Below are positions 53,501 to 57,000 of a DNA stretch of 64,000 nucleotides, one piece after another (positions within the stretch are counted from its first letter, which is position 1; each line of letters begins with the position of its first letter). Under the pieces are notes generated by a model. The model was not told where the DNA came from. It searched no databases and worked only from the letters and a program-made list of their open reading frames with translations. A program made the position numbers and the translations under genes. Source of the DNA: Aplysia californica (Eukaryota; Mollusca; Gastropoda; Aplysiida; Aplysiidae); assembly GCF_000002075.1 (NCBI RefSeq), contig NW_004797291.1, positions 886,394-950,393 on the forward strand, written 5' to 3'.

Positions 53501-54083
53501 CATTATCCTTTTCTCTCCCCATTTTGTACTTCTGGCTGTGTTACTGCAAAGTGTTAAGAGCGCCTGTTGGTGAATCATGATCACTGCCCCTTTTTTCAGA
53601 TTGGACACTTGAAGAATAATTGAAGAAGAAAAAGGTTACGTATCAGGTGACACTGTATCTCATGAATTGATTAATTTTATACTCCTTCCTGTGAAGAGTT
53701 CATATGATTGTGAAGAGTTCATATGATTGAGAGTCATTGGCCATATGTGTGAGTGGTTGGTGGGTGCTCTGCTCCTTTCCGATTAAACATCCATTATCCT
53801 TTTCTCTCCCCTTTCATTTTTGTGTTTGTTACTCTCGTGTAACATCTCTAATCCTTAGCACTTGAATAACTTTATTATGTTGCAAGTGCTGTAAAAACTC
53901 TCACTAAAACTTTGATATTATGTCTTTGCTTTGGAAACATTCCAGGTGGATGGTAGTGATGGCAGTTTCCCGTCGGTGAACACATGTGTGCATTACCTCA
54001 AACTGCCGGAGTACTCGTCTGAGGAAATCCTGAGGGAACGCTTGCTGGCCGCCACCAGGGAGAAAGGCTTCCACCTTAACTAA
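1246..54083 (+). CDS. HECTD1: HECTD1, HECT-type E3 ubiquitin-protein ligase (48 coding exons, complete)
   Basis: This is a cytosolic HECT E3 ligase that takes ubiquitin from an E2 onto a catalytic cysteine and then onto substrate. In vertebrates it is linked to neural tube closure, cell migration and signalling. The joined exons give 2,571 residues, close to the roughly 2,610 of human HECTD1. Domains in order: armadillo-like region 1-380, ankyrin repeats about 380-480, SUN-type domain about 1120-1280, MIB/HERC2 domain about 1290-1375, Ser/Thr-rich linker 1400-1735, acidic tract about 1765-1795, HECT domain about 2100-2571. The active-site Cys lies in [12 protein letters not shown] at about residue 2540. 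The ATG at 1246 was chosen because [18 protein letters not shown] matches the family N-terminus and AAGATGG is a good initiation context. All introns are GT-AG and every junction keeps frame. Exon coordinates are given in the following entries. There is no disruption. Identity rests on recalled family sequence. Confidence 0.97.
1518..2295 (+). repeat. outer left arm of foldback
   Basis: Inverted partner of 5252-6014. It begins GGAAGTGGCTATTCTC and ends GAATAGAGGTGGCC. It contains tandem sub-repeats near 1735-1870 and 1951-2090. Confidence 0.85.
2832..2927. repeat. tandem CTTTATATAGGGCCTG repeat
   Basis: Two copies, about 65 bp apart, of CCCTTTATATAGGGCCTG(T/C)GCGCTTCC with an internal palindrome. 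Lies between the outer and inner left arms of the foldback. Confidence 0.7.
5252..6014 (-). repeat. outer right arm of foldback
   Basis: Reverse complement of the left arm with scattered differences. It starts GGCCACCTCTATTC and ends GGATAGCTACTTCC. Confidence 0.85.
6388..6507 (+). repeat. 60-bp tandem duplication in intron 1
   Basis: ACAGCTGAATTAAATGTAAA...TTCCAAAGAGCAACCC occurs twice in direct order about 63 bp apart with few differences. Confidence 0.85.
7767..7891 (+). repeat. degenerate telomere-like (CCCTAA) tract
   Basis: About 125 bp of CCCTAAC-type units mixed with CCCTGACCATACTCCTAA variants, ending CTAACCCTAACCCT. It looks like an interstitial, decayed telomere-type repeat in intron 1. 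Confidence 0.75.
8238..9015. mobile_element. 778-bp TIR DNA element, family A, in intron 1
   Basis: The left end TAGTCAAACCTGTGTAAGAC mirrors the right end, which reads TACAGTCGAACCTGCCCTGA on the other strand. The interior repeats GTGGCCGT(C/A)TAAGACAGGTG. No transposase ORF is visible. The TA-ended termini suggest a Tc1/mariner-pogo-type MITE; the class is inference. Confidence 0.75.
9968..10037. repeat. partial copy of TIR family B end
   Basis: Matches the inverted right end of the element at 14433-14865 across AGGCGCTCGTCAAAATAA and AAATCGGAGAAAC. No partner end was found nearby. Confidence 0.6.
10095..10567 (+). repeat. dispersed repeat with ACTAGCTGG start and TATATATAGAT end
   Basis: It shares with 49067-49359 a start (ACTAGCTGG), an internal block (AGTGCGCAC, TCACTTGTTTACAATGGCG, GGACTTTCCCAA) and a TATATAGAT end. 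Unclassified retroposon-like family. Confidence 0.6.
10746..10980 (+). CDS. HECTD1: HECTD1 coding exon 2
   Basis: Residues 47-125 ([17 protein letters not shown]..., [19 protein letters not shown]). Part of the armadillo-like helical region. The acceptor is ttcccag| and the donor |gtaatt. It joins exon 1 through a split Ser codon. Confidence 0.96.
11324..11419 (+). CDS. HECTD1: HECTD1 coding exon 3
   Basis: Residues 126-157 ([20 protein letters not shown]...). A 96-nt phase-0 exon in the armadillo-like region. Confidence 0.96.
11536..11895 (+). mobile_element. tRNA-headed SINE (full length) in intron 3
   Basis: Pol III-like A box in TGGTCTAGTGGTTAGG and a B-box-like TTTGAATCCCGTC. The body matches the SINE at 31051-31409, and the tail has AGTGCATAGAACAAGC and GCTGTATAAATGCTA. 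An internal GTCTGC(T/A)GGGGTAATAATAG segment is duplicated in tandem. Confidence 0.87.
12504..12635 (+). CDS. HECTD1: HECTD1 coding exon 4
   Basis: Residues 158-201 ([20 protein letters not shown]...). A 132-nt phase-0 exon in the armadillo-like region. Its frame is not an ATG-initiated ORF, so it is easy to miss. Confidence 0.95.
13149..13474 (+). CDS. HECTD1: HECTD1 coding exon 5
   Basis: Residues 202-310 ([19 protein letters not shown]..., [20 protein letters not shown]). It contains a GC-rich Ser/Thr-rich loop between conserved helices. It ends in a split Arg codon. Confidence 0.96.
14336..14395. repeat. (CA)n microsatellite in intron 5
   Basis: Alternating CA/CG run of about 60 bp just upstream of TIR family B. 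Confidence 0.9.
14433..14865. mobile_element. 433-bp TIR DNA element, family B, in intron 5
   Basis: The terminal blocks GTGGTGGAATCGGGCGCTCG and, inverted, GTGGTGAAAAGAGGCGCTCG face each other 430 bp apart. No ORF. MITE-like, class unknown. Confidence 0.65.
15020..15231 (+). CDS. HECTD1: HECTD1 coding exon 6
   Basis: Residues 310-381 ([20 protein letters not shown]..., [19 protein letters not shown]). This is the end of the armadillo-like region leading into the ankyrin repeats. Confidence 0.96.
15667..15743 (+). CDS. HECTD1: HECTD1 coding exon 7 (ankyrin)
   Basis: Residues 381-406 ([20 protein letters not shown]...). First ankyrin repeat, with the typical G-T-L-L-x-W-A helix start. Short 77-nt exon. 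Confidence 0.95.
16075..16173 (+). CDS. HECTD1: HECTD1 coding exon 8 (ankyrin)
   Basis: Residues 407-439 ([14 protein letters not shown]..., [16 protein letters not shown]). Second ankyrin repeat; 99 nt, phase 0. Confidence 0.96.
16310..16487 (+). repeat. pyrimidine-rich retroposon copy (family T), intron 8
   Basis: Family landmarks GTGTGGTTTGCCCT, AGACATCTATCGTCTTT, TTACTCTCTTGTAACACC, GCACTTGTATGACCTTATTG and CAAGTGCCATAA. Confidence 0.8.
16720..16843 (+). CDS. HECTD1: HECTD1 coding exon 9 (ankyrin)
   Basis: Residues 440-481 ([20 protein letters not shown]...). Third ankyrin repeat. A short insertion (DEGHR) follows KARERG relative to the vertebrate sequence as I recall it. Confidence 0.96.
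17243..17510 (+). CDS. HECTD1: HECTD1 coding exon 10
   Basis: Residues 481-570. A low-complexity Ser/Ala/Pro then Lys/Glu linker is followed by conserved [20 protein letters not shown]. The assembly gap lies about 100 bp downstream, in the intron. Confidence 0.95.
17607..17706. other. assembly gap (100 N) in intron 10
   Basis: Exactly 100 N, flanked on both sides by poly-G runs. This suggests the assembler failed in a homopolymer and inserted a placeholder of arbitrary size. It is wholly intronic. Confidence 0.99.
18108..18249 (+). CDS. HECTD1: HECTD1 coding exon 11
   Basis: Residues 570-617 ([20 protein letters not shown]...). Conserved helical segment; ends DAE at phase 0. Confidence 0.95.
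19106..19276 (+). CDS. HECTD1: HECTD1 coding exon 12
   Basis: Residues 618-674 ([19 protein letters not shown]..., [18 protein letters not shown]). 171 nt, phase 0. The acceptor is gtggccag|. It has no ATG-initiated ORF of its own. Confidence 0.95.
19680..19908 (+). CDS. HECTD1: HECTD1 coding exon 13
   Basis: Residues 675-751 ([20 protein letters not shown]..., [20 protein letters not shown]). One of the most conserved blocks of the family. Confidence 0.97.
20706..20881 (+). CDS. HECTD1: HECTD1 coding exon 14
   Basis: Residues 751-809 ([20 protein letters not shown]..., [19 protein letters not shown]). The donor is CAG|gtttgt. Confidence 0.95.
20936..21107 (+). repeat. pyrimidine-rich retroposon copy (family T), intron 14
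   Basis: GGGTGGTTAGCAGGTG head, GTGTGGTTTGCTCC, TGTCTGTCGTCCTTATCTCT and a GTTGCAAGTGCTGTAAAACT tail. Confidence 0.82.
21354..21515 (+). CDS. HECTD1: HECTD1 coding exon 15
   Basis: Residues 810-863 ([20 protein letters not shown]..., [13 protein letters not shown]). 162 nt, phase 0. Confidence 0.96.
21860..21997 (+). CDS. HECTD1: HECTD1 coding exon 16
   Basis: Residues 864-909 ([20 protein letters not shown]...). 138 nt, phase 0; the donor is |gtaagt. Confidence 0.95.
22502..22648 (+). CDS. HECTD1: HECTD1 coding exon 17
   Basis: Residues 910-958 ([20 protein letters not shown]..., [12 protein letters not shown]). Armadillo-like helices before the middle of the protein. Confidence 0.95.
23103..23197 (+). 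CDS. HECTD1: HECTD1 coding exon 18
   Basis: Residues 959-990 ([20 protein letters not shown]...). Ends GAGAA|gtaaga with a split Lys codon. Less conserved than its neighbours. Assigned by frame, splice sites and the FKSVF match to human FKTAF. Confidence 0.9.
23198..25453 (+). other. intron 18 (2.26 kb), no recognised feature
   Basis: AT-rich intron. Several short open frames show no family similarity. I see no repeat, RNA gene or alternative exon that I can support. Confidence 0.6.
25454..25565 (+). CDS. HECTD1: HECTD1 coding exon 19
   Basis: Residues 990-1027 ([20 protein letters not shown]..., [17 protein letters not shown]). The acceptor is tttcctcag|. Confidence 0.95.
26269..26403 (+). 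CDS. HECTD1: HECTD1 coding exon 20
   Basis: Residues 1028-1072 ([20 protein letters not shown]..., LERYLLKM). 135 nt, phase 0; its frame has no early ATG. Confidence 0.95.
26805..26947 (+). CDS. HECTD1: HECTD1 coding exon 21
   Basis: Residues 1073-1120 ([20 protein letters not shown]..., [15 protein letters not shown]). Strongly conserved. Confidence 0.97.
27174..27317 (+). CDS. HECTD1: HECTD1 coding exon 22
   Basis: Residues 1120-1168 ([20 protein letters not shown]..., [19 protein letters not shown]). Start of the SUN-type/galactose-binding-like domain. Confidence 0.97.
27714..27794 (+). CDS. HECTD1: HECTD1 coding exon 23 (SUN domain)
   Basis: Residues 1168-1195 ([20 protein letters not shown]...). 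81 nt, core of the SUN-type domain. The 3.1-kb intron that follows holds a duplication and two retroposons. Confidence 0.96.
27998..28168 (-). repeat. pyrimidine-rich retroposon copy (family T), antisense, intron 23
   Basis: Reverse complement of the family. It reads TTTTACGGCGCTCGCAACTG...ACCAGAGAACCCGCC on the + strand. The only antisense copy of this family I found inside the gene. Confidence 0.8.
28735..29380 (+). repeat. direct duplication of a ~270-bp segment, intron 23
   Basis: Segments 28735-28995 and 29094-29380 share AGCCTCC(A/T), ATTATATAC(C/T)AA(C/T)GGAAAGGG, CAATCACAAAGAAGGAAAAA and TTCAATTCTGCA(T/C) in the same order. An old, diverged tandem duplication. Confidence 0.8.
29758..29930 (+). 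repeat. decayed tRNA-headed SINE fragment, intron 23
   Basis: The A-box-like head GGAGCTCTCGTGGCCTAGAG matches the head of the minus-strand SINE at 62040-62566. No clear B box remains. Confidence 0.55.
30874..30972 (+). CDS. HECTD1: HECTD1 coding exon 24 (SUN domain)
   Basis: Residues 1195-1228 ([20 protein letters not shown]..., SLNEPG). Confidence 0.96.
31051..31409 (+). mobile_element. tRNA-headed SINE (full length) in intron 24
   Basis: A box in TGGCCTAGTGGTTAGG, B box GGTTCGAATCCCG, a conserved body, then AAAGCGCATAGAGCC and ATGCGCTATACAAATGC followed by ATT repeats. The tail matches the end of the LINE at 36851-37960, so that LINE lineage probably mobilised it. Confidence 0.9.
31726..31889 (+). 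CDS. HECTD1: HECTD1 coding exon 25 (SUN domain)
   Basis: Residues 1228-1283 ([20 protein letters not shown]..., [20 protein letters not shown]). Carboxy end of the SUN-type domain. A 25-bp poly-G run lies about 60 bp upstream of the acceptor. Confidence 0.97.
32715..32891 (+). CDS. HECTD1: HECTD1 coding exon 26 (MIB/HERC2 start)
   Basis: Residues 1283-1342 ([20 protein letters not shown]..., [20 protein letters not shown]). It begins the MIB/HERC2 domain. The donor gtcagtgtg runs straight into a GT/GTGA microsatellite. Confidence 0.96.
32893..33016. repeat. (GT)n/(GTGA)n microsatellite at the exon 26 donor
   Basis: GT/GC repeat, then about 14 units of GTGA, then GT again. It begins within a few bases of the splice donor. 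Confidence 0.95.
33851..34053 (+). CDS. HECTD1: HECTD1 coding exon 27 (MIB/HERC2 end)
   Basis: Residues 1342-1409 ([20 protein letters not shown]..., GKFDLALG). It completes the MIB/HERC2 domain and then enters a low-complexity Ser/Ala/Lys linker. Confidence 0.96.
34484..34612 (+). CDS. HECTD1: HECTD1 coding exon 28 (linker)
   Basis: Residues 1410-1452 ([20 protein letters not shown]...). Ser-rich disordered linker; weakly conserved. Supported by splice sites, phase and composition. Confidence 0.88.
35142..35588 (+). CDS. HECTD1: HECTD1 coding exon 29 (linker)
   Basis: Residues 1453-1601 ([20 protein letters not shown]...). At 447 nt it is the largest coding exon. Ser/Thr/Gly/Ala-rich disordered linker, GC-rich relative to its introns. 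Confidence 0.92.
36187..36475 (+). CDS. HECTD1: HECTD1 coding exon 30 (linker; duplicated 3' end)
   Basis: Residues 1602-1698 ([20 protein letters not shown]..., [14 protein letters not shown]). It matches the vertebrate SASVPNLSS...ESFVRRVANI region in spirit. Its last ~58 nt, with the donor, recur as degenerate copies at five places downstream. Confidence 0.93.
36851..37960 (+). mobile_element. 5'-truncated non-LTR retrotransposon (LINE) 3' end
   Basis: An open frame at 36836-37684 encodes the C-terminal part of a LINE reverse transcriptase. It includes [19 protein letters not shown], the LGVYID strand, [28 protein letters not shown] and [14 protein letters not shown], all typical of Jockey/CR1/L2-type ORF2 ends. 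A GT microsatellite (37742-37820) and a tail (AAAGCGCATTGAGCT...GCGCTCTATAAAT then ATT repeats) follow. The same tail ends the local SINEs. The fragment sits inside a snoRNA copy in intron 30. Confidence 0.88.
37742..37820. repeat. (GT)n microsatellite
   Basis: About 80 bp of nearly pure GT inside the 3' untranslated part of the truncated LINE. Confidence 0.97.
38153..38222 (+). pseudogene. fossil copy of HECTD1 exon 30 end (unit 2)
   Basis: Similar to exon 30 from CTGTCCGCAACACA to its donor, followed by the same AGTAAAGACTGATTTA intron start. The donor GT has become TT (CCAATTGAG), so it should not splice as an exon. Confidence 0.82.
38468..38534 (+). ncRNA. box C/D snoRNA-like copy 2
   Basis: Box C ATGATGA 38473-38479; guide TGGTAGCCGT; D'-like CAGA; C' GTGACGA; box D CTGA 38526-38529. 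It sits on the host sense strand in intron 30, as metazoan C/D snoRNAs usually do. The core matches the other copies, with a T for A just outside the 10-nt guide. Confidence 0.75.
38808..38872 (+). pseudogene. fossil copy of HECTD1 exon 30 end (unit 3)
   Basis: Begins CTGTACGCAACTCACATACC and continues through an ACTGGCCTAAGTTAACTCTC match. The donor is lost (CCAATTAAG). Followed by the shared intronic sequence. Confidence 0.8.
39165..39231 (+). ncRNA. box C/D snoRNA-like copy 3
   Basis: Box C ATGATGA 39170-39176; guide CTATGGTAGCCGTA; D'-like CAGA; C' ATGACGA 39203-39209; box D CTGA 39223-39226. Same element as the other copies; sense strand, intron 30. Confidence 0.78.
39376..39445 (+). 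pseudogene. fossil copy of HECTD1 exon 30 end (unit 4)
   Basis: Degenerate match with small deletions. It keeps CCAAGTGAATAAAGAC, so the GT is retained but the donor consensus is weaker. It shares the derived GAATAAAGACTAATTTAGAA with unit 5. Confidence 0.8.
39587..39653 (+). ncRNA. box C/D snoRNA-like copy 4
   Basis: Box C ATGATGA 39592-39598; guide CTATGGTAGCCGTA; D'-like CAGA; C' GTGACGA; box D CTGA 39645-39648. Sense strand, intron 30. Confidence 0.78.
39838..39912 (+). pseudogene. fossil copy of HECTD1 exon 30 end (unit 5)
   Basis: Matches exon 30 from CAACACACATGC to CTCTCCAAGTGAATAAAGAC. It shares derived changes with unit 4, which suggests these two came from one later duplication. 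Confidence 0.82.
40070..40136 (+). ncRNA. box C/D snoRNA-like copy 5
   Basis: Box C ATGATGA 40075-40081; guide CTATGGTAGCCGTA; D'-like CAGA; C' GTGACGA; box D CTGA 40128-40131. Last copy in intron 30, about 310 bp before exon 31. Confidence 0.78.
40447..40559 (+). CDS. HECTD1: HECTD1 coding exon 31 (linker)
   Basis: Residues 1698-1735 ([20 protein letters not shown]...). It parallels the vertebrate AQSFPNLTT segment. The acceptor is cttgtctgcag|. Confidence 0.93.
40851..41075 (+). pseudogene. fossil duplication unit 6 (exon 30 end plus intron), no snoRNA
   Basis: It resembles the exon 30 end (CAGTCTAGTATGACTGGCCT, then CCAAATGAGTGAAGA) and the intronic sequence that follows in unit 3 (CATCCATAACGCATAA). 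It lies downstream of exon 31, and no C/D element follows it. Confidence 0.72.
41486..41665 (+). CDS. HECTD1: HECTD1 coding exon 32 (acidic)
   Basis: Residues 1736-1795 ([20 protein letters not shown]..., then a Glu/Asp-rich tract). A second in-frame acceptor (tgtgtag|) 15 nt upstream would add five residues, LFRLQ. The vertebrate ILRRPSLQRR extension is absent. Confidence 0.94.
42062..42132 (+). ncRNA. box C/D snoRNA, SNORD100-like, copy 6 (intron 32)
   Basis: Box C ATGATGA 42069-42075, canonical D' CTGA 42092-42095, C' TTGACGA 42102-42108, box D CTGA 42123-42126. The flanks AATC and GATT can form the terminal stem. The guide CTATGGTAGCCGTA abuts D', and TGGTAGCCGT is complementary to 18S ACGGCTACCA. 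It is predicted to direct 2'-O-methylation of the 18S G equivalent to human G436. Confidence 0.86.
42518..42668 (+). CDS. HECTD1: HECTD1 coding exon 33
   Basis: Residues 1796-1846 ([20 protein letters not shown]..., [19 protein letters not shown]). Strong family match. The donor is 12 bp from a TIR element. Confidence 0.97.
42681..42939. mobile_element. short TIR DNA element (MITE-like), family A, in intron 33
   Basis: The left end TACAATCCAACCTGTTCAAG pairs imperfectly with the right end, which reads TACAGTCAAACCTGCTCTAA on the other strand. TA-ended CAGT(C/T)(A/G)AACCTG termini suggest a Tc1/mariner-pogo type MITE; the class is inference. It holds a 33-bp inverted repeat at 42722-42754 / 42773-42805. 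Confidence 0.68.
43147..43217 (+). ncRNA. box C/D snoRNA, SNORD100-like, copy 7 (intron 33)
   Basis: Box C ATGATGA 43154-43160, D' CTGA 43177-43180, C' GTGACGA 43187-43193, box D CTGA 43207-43210. ATCT/AGAT flanks allow a terminal stem. Same 18S-complementary guide beside D'. The 3' end lies about 245 bp before exon 34. Confidence 0.86.
43462..43550 (+). CDS. HECTD1: HECTD1 coding exon 34
   Basis: Residues 1846-1875 ([20 protein letters not shown]..., [10 protein letters not shown]). 89 nt; the acceptor is gttttctcag|. Moderately conserved. Confidence 0.92.
43959..44089 (+). CDS. HECTD1: HECTD1 coding exon 35
   Basis: Residues 1876-1919 ([20 protein letters not shown]..., [10 protein letters not shown]). 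KRIWEPTYT is diagnostic for the family. Confidence 0.94.
44475..44548 (+). ncRNA. box C/D snoRNA, SNORD100-like, copy 8 (intron 35)
   Basis: Box C ATGATGA 44485-44491, D' CTGA 44508-44511, C' TTGACGA 44518-44524, box D CTGA 44538-44541. CCAGT (44476-44480) pairs with ACTGG (44543-44547), and GT with AC nearer the boxes. This stem has a sequence different from copies 6 and 7. Same 18S-complementary guide. About 133 bp before exon 36. Confidence 0.88.
44682..44748 (+). CDS. HECTD1: HECTD1 coding exon 36
   Basis: Residues 1919-1941 ([20 protein letters not shown]...). 67 nt. Supported by the TVQYRE match (human TIMYRE), splice sites and phase. Confidence 0.9.
45231..45372 (+). CDS. HECTD1: HECTD1 coding exon 37
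   Basis: Residues 1942-1989 ([20 protein letters not shown]..., [14 protein letters not shown]). The VDSVLQLLQ block matches human VEDVLQLLR. Confidence 0.93.
46122..46204 (+). CDS. HECTD1: HECTD1 coding exon 38
   Basis: Residues 1989-2016 ([20 protein letters not shown]...). 83 nt; matches human PPDEFTSKKITTKILQQIE. Confidence 0.95.
46810..46937 (+). CDS. HECTD1: HECTD1 coding exon 39
   Basis: Residues 2017-2059 ([20 protein letters not shown]..., [17 protein letters not shown]). Conserved pre-HECT block. Confidence 0.96.
47263..47461 (+). CDS. HECTD1: HECTD1 coding exon 40
   Basis: Residues 2059-2125 ([20 protein letters not shown]..., [15 protein letters not shown]). Leads into the HECT domain. 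Confidence 0.97.
47811..47948 (+). CDS. HECTD1: HECTD1 coding exon 41 (HECT)
   Basis: Residues 2126-2171 ([20 protein letters not shown]...). Start of the HECT N-lobe; the [14 protein letters not shown] signature is typical of HECT ligases. Confidence 0.97.
48330..48456 (+). CDS. HECTD1: HECTD1 coding exon 42 (HECT)
   Basis: Residues 2172-2214 ([20 protein letters not shown]...). HECT N-lobe; ends ATG G|gtgagt. Confidence 0.97.
49067..49359 (+). repeat. dispersed repeat with ACTAGCTGG start and TATATAGAT end, intron 42
   Basis: Second copy of the family seen at 10095-10567. It ends only about 40 bp before the exon 43 acceptor. Confidence 0.6.
49399..49637 (+). CDS. HECTD1: HECTD1 coding exon 43 (HECT)
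   Basis: Residues 2214-2293 ([20 protein letters not shown]..., [11 protein letters not shown]). HECT N-lobe with the HECTD1-type Ser/Glu-rich insertion. Confidence 0.97.
50456..50685 (+). CDS. HECTD1: HECTD1 coding exon 44 (HECT)
   Basis: Residues 2294-2370 ([20 protein letters not shown]..., IRLEDLG). HECT N-lobe. Confidence 0.96.
50766..50950. mobile_element. TIR family A, partial copy in intron 44
   Basis: The end TACAGTTGAACCTGCTCTAA matches family A. The other end is not recognisable, though GGCCGTTTTGGACAGAT occurs inside. Confidence 0.5.
51375..51547 (+). CDS. HECTD1: HECTD1 coding exon 45 (HECT)
   Basis: Residues 2370-2428 ([20 protein letters not shown]..., [17 protein letters not shown]). 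LTFEFDPSS parallels human LNFQFCPSS. Confidence 0.97.
52115..52272 (+). repeat. pyrimidine-rich retroposon copy (family T), intron 45
   Basis: GATGTGGTTTGCTCCCTTCT, CTCTAGTAACAAACACCTCT and GGCAAGTGCTGGAAAA landmarks in family order. Confidence 0.75.
52449..52599 (+). CDS. HECTD1: HECTD1 coding exon 46 (HECT)
   Basis: Residues 2428-2478 ([20 protein letters not shown]..., [12 protein letters not shown]). HECT domain near the N/C-lobe hinge. Confidence 0.97.
53028..53172 (+). CDS. HECTD1: HECTD1 coding exon 47 (HECT)
   Basis: Residues 2478-2526 ([20 protein letters not shown]..., [15 protein letters not shown]). C-lobe start; FLQFxTG is the HECT C-lobe signature. Confidence 0.98.
53386..53500 (+). 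repeat. pyrimidine-rich retroposon copy (family T), partial, intron 47
   Basis: GGGTGGTTAGCAGGTGCTCT head, CATCTGTCGTCTTTATCTCT and GTAATACCTCTAAT. The tail is missing. Confidence 0.72.
53752..53908 (+). repeat. pyrimidine-rich retroposon copy (family T), intron 47
   Basis: Second copy in the same intron, with a full tail GTTGCAAGTGCTGTAAAAAC. It ends 37 bp before the exon 48 start. Confidence 0.78.
53946..54083 (+). CDS. HECTD1: HECTD1 coding exon 48 (HECT active site, stop)
   Basis: Residues 2527-2571, then TAA. It carries the catalytic cysteine in [20 protein letters not shown]. The protein ends EKGFHLN exactly as the vertebrate protein does, with 31 residues after the Cys. Confidence 0.98.
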   Translation: MDGSDGSFPSVNTCVHYLKLPEYSSEEILRERLLAATREKGFHLN

Positions 54084-57000
54084 GTTGCCTTTGTTGGCCT
54101 CCGTCCTTCCATGGCTTGGGTTTGCATCCTGACCGTGGACTCTACTGCAGAAACTTGTCAAATTGAAACATTTATTCATTTATTTCATGTCTTTTTCTTT
54201 TCCCCGTTCTTTTAAGTTTCTCTTTAGTGTTGTCAGTTTATACCTATTAACTGTATGTATGACCGTGAGTTTCTTTCTTTTTTTCCCTTTCTTTTAAATT
54301 ACAGTATCATTTTCAAGTCTTTTTACCCAGTCTAACATTTTGTTAAATTTTTCTTTTAAGATGTGCCCAATGATATTGAACCAGGTGATTTCTTGGCTGT
54401 ATATTTTAAGTTTGCTAATATTAAAGCTGTCAAGTAGCCCAGCAGTGGTGGCGAAAGTGGAGCTTTATTTGCTGCTAAGTATATTCTATTTTACTGCCTT
54501 TGAGCAGTGTTCAAGAGCTTTCATTACAACAGCTGGTGACCCACTTTTGGTTTATGATTTATTCTGCTGTCAGCAAAATCTTTTCCGTGTGTAGCCTGGG
54601 TATGTCTTGAGTATTTTTTAACTGAGTTTTAAAAAAATGCACTTTTAAGAGGGGAAAAGTGAAATGTTATATAGTAGTTTGTGCTGTAGAATTGCTTGGG
54701 TGTGTTTTTAAGAAACTGTTAGAATGAAAATTTGTCTTTCTTTTTGTGTATATCAGACACTTGTGAGAATAGTTATGGACTTATTTGGTGACTTAATATG
54801 TTTCTCACAGTGTGATGAATAATTTCCATGAGTTCATTTCTCTTTAACTTTTTGTTTTGAATCTGGAAAATTATATTAAAGAACAAAAGATCCATCCATC
54901 ATTATTGCTTTCATTTTTAGATGAATTCAACAATTTTTTAAAGAATATTTTCTGGCCGAAATTCTGTAAGACTTGTAGAAAAATGCAAAATTTAGATGAA
55001 AGGAACTTGTTATACAACAGTCTAATTGAAGCCTAGATTTCACCGTTGGCCTGTAACTTGTGATCTTTAAATTTTGACTGTTTTATCATTTCATAGCTGC
55101 ATCTTTATGTAGTCTGAACTCTTGCGTCTTCATGCCCAAGTTGTTAATATTTGCTGACTGGCAGTGGCTTGATGAATGCTTTCAGTAGACTCACTGAGTG
55201 TCCACAGTTTTTGACAAAATGACATGTAGTTTGTTTGGTAGCCTCCATCTTTTATTGTTTGTTTGTTCACATCGGTTGACTGCAATGGTTCGTCTTTGCG
55301 ATGTCTCATCAAACTTCAAACCATTTTGAATGATGGTTGGAATATCTTTCTTTTTTTTTTTTGTGGGTGTTTAGTAGTTCTAGTAAATGCTAATTTGTAA
55401 TTTCTTTTCGTCATCGTGTAGTTTTGTGAAGTTGAGTCTTTTCAGCTTCGTTGAAACAGTAACTCTGTCATTATTTGGTATGAAATCTGATAAAAAAAGA
55501 GTTGTTGTAGTCAGGAAATGTTACTGCTATTTGTATGAAAGAAAAAAGTGCTTTATATTTGGTATATATTTCTATAAAAGTCCTTTTTTTTGTAGTCTCC
55601 AGAGTTTGATTTTGACCCCACTAACCACCAGAGTACAATACAAAGTAAGGTTTTTATTTGTCTGGCATACTTGGATGTCATTGTAAACACCCTTGCATGT
55701 GGCCTTAGACCATGTCCATACTTTGTGGCAATACAGTTACTGAGAAATTAAAAGTAGATGATGATGTATTAAACAATATTAACCAGTGGAAGCGAACTGT
55801 GAATAATCATGTACATAAATGAAATTGAAGGGAGCATTGTAGTAAGTTCATGCCTCTTTGCTTGTGTTGTATATAGTTCCCATATAGTGAGTGCCCCGAA
55901 AACCCAGTGTGTTGTGTGTTAAGCAGAACATTTACATAGGAAGACTGAAGGACAGTTGCTACTTTGGAGATTATTGAAAATCTCCCCCCATATATCCCGT
56001 TGTCCTAACTGTGCAGCCTTTTTTTTCCTTCTTTGTAACCAGTGTAGTTAACATGGGGAACAGGACTGAAGTTCTTGTAATGTTGTAGTTCTAGCAAGTG
56101 TAAGTCTTGTTTTGTAAGATCAGAGCATCATAGTGTACAAAGTTTTAAAGACAGTTTTTAAAAATCCAGTTCAAATTAGTCAGATGGCCCGTTAGATGTA
56201 GCTTTTGTATTCTAACATTTTTATAAGTATTTGATAACTTCAAGATATTGAAAGGCATTCCTAATAATGGGTTGAAAGGCATTTCTTTTTAAAAAAGCAT
56301 TTTATTAAAAATCTTTTTCTCAAATGCAACCGTTTCAAAGTAGAAGCTTAGATTTAATGTGTTGGGTTGATTTTTCGCAACCATTTTACAAGAATTGTGG
56401 GATAAGTCTGGCATTAGCCCTAGCTAGTCCTTCATACATAAGAGCTGGAGATCACAAAGTCACTTCTGTGGCACATGCTTGTAATGAGTAGAGACATCAC
56501 ACTGTACTACCATCCTTTGTTGCTTAAGTCACCAATTTTTATTCAGCTATCAACTGCAACTGATAATGTGTCCATAGATACTCAAACATAAGCGAGCACA
56601 TGCACCCATACACATATAAACAAAACATATTCTCACTCTTAGTCTGGAGTACTTTCTCACATTTGCGTGAACGCAGCACGCATACACGTTTTGATGTTTT
56701 TGGAAGACAAACTGCTGTGTGATTGGTTCCATGAGCTTTGAACGTGACGATATTGGCACACTGCCCTTGTGTTTTAACAAGCGTTATTCTTACGTTCTTT
56801 CGGCTTTTTTTTTTTTTTGGTGGTTGCAGATTTGAACTCCCGTAACAGTGTATTTGAATCCAACTGGAAATTTGTTCCTTTCATATTGTTGTGTTGACAT
56901 TTTACGTGGCTCACATAAATGCTGATAGATAGATCGTGATGACAAAGTGTACCCATTAGCTTGTGGCAAAGATTCTCCAGGTCTTGTTCATCTGGCACAA

